This document shows, piece after piece, positions 61,374 to 64,000 of a DNA stretch of 64,000 nucleotides. Both the position numbers and the translations under genes were made by a program. The notes under the pieces were generated by a model, which saw nothing but the letters and a program-made list of their open reading frames with translations, was not told where the DNA came from and did not search any database. Position 1 is the stretch's first letter, and every line of letters starts with the position of its first letter. Origin of the DNA: Pseudidiomarina aestuarii (lineage in GTDB: Bacteria > Pseudomonadota > Gammaproteobacteria > Enterobacterales > Alteromonadaceae); contig NZ_PIPR01000002.1 in assembly GCF_003987355.1 (NCBI RefSeq), positions 62,001 to 126,000 of the forward strand, in the 5' to 3' direction.

Positions 61374-62063
61374 ATGTCACCTGAGCGCCTTGCGCGAATG
61401 AATCAATTACTGGATGCTCGCCAGCCCGATCTTACACTGTGTCTGGAAAGTGTGCATAAAAACCACAATTTATCGGCTGTGATCCGCACTGCCGACGCAG
61501 TCGGCATTCATGAAATTCATGCGGTATGGTACGACAAGCGAGGCAAATTATCTCGCGGGACTGCTGTGGGTAGTCAAAAATGGGTCAAGGTGAATCATTA
61601 CACTGAGCTTGCCACCGCAATAGAGGTTTTAAAAGCACAGAAAATGCAGGTTCTAGTAACGAATCTATCGGAAAATGCGGTGGATTTCCGTGCTATTGAC
61701 TACACGCAGCCAACCGCCATTATCATGGGCCAAGAACGATTCGGCGTGACGGCAGAAGCGCTGGCATTGGCCGACCAAGAAATTGTGATCCCAATGGTAG
61801 GTATGGCGGAGTCCCTGAATGTTTCTGTGGCAGCTTCCATTGTGCTCTATGAAGCGCAACGACAGCGCGTGAATGCGGGGCTTTATGAGCAACCACGGCT
61901 CGCCGAATCGGAACGCCAACGCGTGCTTTTTGAAGGGGGGCACCCGCTTTTCGCACGCATTTGCAAGCAACGCAACATTCCTTATCCAGCCATTGCCGAG
62001 GACGGCCAAATAGTTGCCGACGAAGCTTGGTGGCAGGTCATGAGAACGGGGCAGCCCGCATGA
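61374..62063 (+). CDS. trmH: tRNA (guanosine(18)-2'-O)-methyltransferase
   Basis: The 229-residue product is a SpoU/TrmD-fold (SPOUT) methyltransferase that methylates the ribose of G18 in tRNA. It matches TrmH from its start (SPERLARMNQLLDARQPDLT; VHKNHNLSAVIRTADAVG) through the knot motifs IMGQERFGVTAEAL and IPMVGMAESLNVSVAASI. ATG 61374 matches the E. coli start. recG overlaps its stop (ATGA), the standard order. Confidence 0.95.
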   Translation: MSPERLARMNQLLDARQPDLTLCLESVHKNHNLSAVIRTADAVGIHEIHAVWYDKRGKLSRGTAVGSQKWVKVNHYTELATAIEVLKAQKMQVLVTNLSENAVDFRAIDYTQPTAIIMGQERFGVTAEALALADQEIVIPMVGMAESLNVSVAASIVLYEAQRQRVNAGLYEQPRLAESERQRVLFEGGHPLFARICKQRNIPYPAIAEDGQIVADEAWWQVMRTGQPA

Positions 62064-64000
62064 ACGGCGCATTGCACCGTATTCCAATCAACACCCTTAA
62101 AGGGGTCGGTCCCAAGCTGCAAGAGCGCTTAGCTAAACTTGGGTTGGAATCGGTGCAAGATGTGCTGCTGCATTTACCGTTAAGGTATGAAGATCGCTCC
62201 CGCATTTATCCTATTGCAGCACTACAGACTGGAACCGCAGCGACCGTCATTGCGGAGGTAATCAAAGCAGAAGTGCTGTATGGCAAGCGGCGCATGCTGC
62301 GCGTTCGAGTCAAAGATGCTAGCGCGGTGCTGAATCTGGTGTTTTTTCAATTCAGTGCAGCGCAACTGAAACAGTTTGAGCAAGGTACTCGCTTGCAACT
62401 ATTTGGCGAAGCGCGTCGGGGAATCAATGGGCTGGACATGATCCACCCAGAATATAAAGTGCTCGCTGCTAACGCGGTGCCACCGGAATTTGCTGAAGAG
62501 ACGTTGACGCCTGTCTACCCAATGACCGAGGGCGTGCAACAGGCCACCTTACGCAAACTCAGTGAGCAAGCGTTGAGTTACCTGAATCCCACAGCATTAG
62601 AGGAATTATTGCCGTCAGCTTTGCAACCGGAAGGAATGTCACTGGAGACGGCGATTCGGACGCTACATCGCCCTCCGTTGGACGCTAGCCTCGAACAATT
62701 GCAAGCAGGCACACACCCCGCACAGACGCGCCTAGCAACCGAAGAATTGCTCGCTCACCAACTGAGTCTGCTCAAGTTGAGAGCTCTGAAGCAATCCCAT
62801 CAAGCCCGCAGTCTGATCCCCAATGTGGCATTACAACAGCGTTTTTTGAGTCAGCTCCCGTTCGAGCCCACAGCCGCGCAGCGGCGCGTTGTTCAGGAAA
62901 TTCAGCAGGATTTAGCCGCGGATATTCCGATGATGCGCTTGGTGCAAGGCGATGTCGGTTCGGGCAAGACTCTCGTTGCTGCACTCAGCGCACTGACAGT
63001 AATTGGACAGGGTTACCAAGTAGCACTCATGGCGCCCACCGAAATACTCGCCGAACAACATGCGCTGACTTTTCGTCAATGGCTAGAGCCGCTTGGTATT
63101 GGCGTTGGTTGGTTAGCCGGAAAGCAAAAGGCGAAAGAACGGCAGGAGAACTTAGCGGCTATCGGCTCCGGACAGGTGCAGTTTGTGGTAGGTACGCATG
63201 CATTGTTTCAAGCCGAAGTGACCTATCACAATTTAGCACTGGTGATAATTGATGAGCAACATCGTTTCGGTGTACATCAGCGGCTGGAACTGCGTCAAAA
63301 GGGGGTTGACCAAGGCTATCAACCACACCAATTGATTATGACCGCAACACCTATCCCCCGTACGCTGGCAATGACCGCCTATGCCGACTTGTCGACTTCA
63401 GTTATTGATGAATTACCGCCAGGGCGAACCCCAGTTACCACAGTGGCAATACCGGATACGCGTCGTGACCAAGTGATCCAACGGGTGCATCAAGTGTGTA
63501 AAGAAGAGGGTCGCCAAGCTTATTGGGTTTGTACACTCATTGAAGAGTCCGAAGCTCTGCAGTGTCAGGCGGCAGAGGACACAGCTTCACAACTGGCGGA
63601 AGCACTGCCAGATTTGCGGATTGGGCTGGTGCATGGTCGGCTGAAAAGCAGTGAAAAAGAAGCTGTGATGACAGCCTTCAAAGGGCATGAACTCGACTTG
63701 CTTGTAGCCACAACAGTCATTGAAGTGGGTGTTGATGTTCCCAATGCGAGTTTGATGATTATCGAAAATCCAGAGCGTCTGGGGCTGGCGCAGCTTCACC
63801 AGTTGCGCGGACGAGTCGGACGCGGTGCAGTCGCTAGCCATTGCGTATTGCTGTATCACGCACCATTGTCGAAGACTGCCACCCAGCGTCTCAGTGTGTT
63901 GCGCGATAGCAATGATGGCTTTGTGATTGCACAACGGGATCTCGAGTTGCGTGGTCCGGGCGAGTTGCTTGGTCAGAAACAAACCGGTTTAACTGAGATG
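62060..64000 (+). CDS. recG: ATP-dependent DNA helicase RecG (5' part)
   Basis: The frame runs from ATG 62060 to the window edge, 647 codons, so the last part is missing. It begins MNGALHRIPINTLKGVG, the RecG wedge-domain start. It shows the Walker A motif GDVGSGKT near residue 300 and the DEQH motif in IIDEQHRFG near residue 398, then helicase C-domain motifs (TTVIEVGVDVPNA; QLRGRVGRG). RecG remodels stalled forks and Holliday junctions. The ATG overlaps the trmH stop. Confidence 0.97.
   Translation, partial: MNGALHRIPINTLKGVGPKLQERLAKLGLESVQDVLLHLPLRYEDRSRIYPIAALQTGTAATVIAEVIKAEVLYGKRRMLRVRVKDASAVLNLVFFQFSAAQLKQFEQGTRLQLFGEARRGINGLDMIHPEYKVLAANAVPPEFAEETLTPVYPMTEGVQQATLRKLSEQALSYLNPTALEELLPSALQPEGMSLETAIRTLHRPPLDASLEQLQAGTHPAQTRLATEELLAHQLSLLKLRALKQSHQARSLIPNVALQQRFLSQLPFEPTAAQRRVVQEIQQDLAADIPMMRLVQGDVGSGKTLVAALSALTVIGQGYQVALMAPTEILAEQHALTFRQWLEPLGIGVGWLAGKQKAKERQENLAAIGSGQVQFVVGTHALFQAEVTYHNLALVIIDEQHRFGVHQRLELRQKGVDQGYQPHQLIMTATPIPRTLAMTAYADLSTSVIDELPPGRTPVTTVAIPDTRRDQVIQRVHQVCKEEGRQAYWVCTLIEESEALQCQAAEDTASQLAEALPDLRIGLVHGRLKSSEKEAVMTAFKGHELDLLVATTVIEVGVDVPNASLMIIENPERLGLAQLHQLRGRVGRGAVASHCVLLYHAPLSKTATQRLSVLRDSNDGFVIAQRDLELRGPGELLGQKQTGLTEM

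Overview
The window reads as chromosomal DNA of a free-living, probably marine gammaproteobacterium. The housekeeping block gmk-rpoZ-spoT, the trmH-recG pair and the MetJ-type operators place it in Gammaproteobacteria. The overall gene mix (SbtA-type bicarbonate permease, NhaC-type MetT transporter, DASH cryptochrome, TonB siderophore receptor) suggests Alteromonadales, perhaps an Idiomarinaceae relative; the family-level guess is inference. Genes are densely packed, often with ATGA stop/start overlaps. No rRNA, tRNA, CRISPR array, phage or insertion sequence was recognised, and no gene-free stretch exceeds 300 bases. The longest gap, about 260 bases at 5235-5495, shows nothing recognisable.

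Layout. 1-4.8 kb: the end of a DUF819-type permease, then a patchy accessory stretch with a lipoprotein, two related tiny glycine-rich membrane proteins, a serine beta-lactamase-like hydrolase, an XRE regulator fused to DUF4870, and a membrane-anchored Mrr-type nuclease with a zinc finger. 4.8-16.9 kb: small metabolic genes (YjbQ, M23 peptidase, methionine aminopeptidase, YgeA-type racemase, putative delta-class carbonic anhydrase, upp, murI), a LysR/SDR unit divergent from DoxX/dioxygenase genes, and an OmpA-family lipoprotein closed by a terminator. 17.0-21.8 kb: an iron-uptake unit (TonB receptor, PepSY membrane protein) followed by a Baeyer-Villiger-type monooxygenase. 21.8-32.6 kb: DUF924, EVE, TspO, an OmpR-type two-component system, divergent ohrR/ohr, and SbtA divergent from LysR plus an APC permease. 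32.6-40 kb: dGTPase, methyltransferase, two PAS-GGDEF proteins flanking a YajQ-family protein, and an amidohydrolase.

40.1-43.5 kb is a methionine cluster: a homoserine O-acyltransferase-like enzyme, homoserine dehydrogenase and an acylhomoserine sulfhydrylase. MetJ-like 8-bp boxes lie before the first and third genes. A third array precedes an NhaC-family transporter at 55.8 kb, which points to that protein being the methionine importer MetT. 43.6-50.9 kb holds a lipoprotein hydrolase, two photolyase/cryptochrome proteins, an Old Yellow Enzyme, and an M48 protease with LemA. 51.0-64.0 kb carries gmk-rpoZ-spoT-ridA, metT, a GNAT-nitrilase fusion, an acyl-CoA ligase, an M20 amidohydrolase, a RluA-type synthase, trmH and the start of recG, which runs off the window.

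The less ordinary signals are non-coding. Two perfect 13-14 bp inverted repeats have a downstream arm that covers the ribosome binding site or start codon (20.3 and 43.6 kb). A 26-bp near-palindrome precedes the Old Yellow Enzyme gene. A family of intergenic hairpins is built from 7-bp units (23.2, 24.9 and 57.5 kb, with a related direct repeat at 7.2 kb). None of these is explained by the coding annotation.
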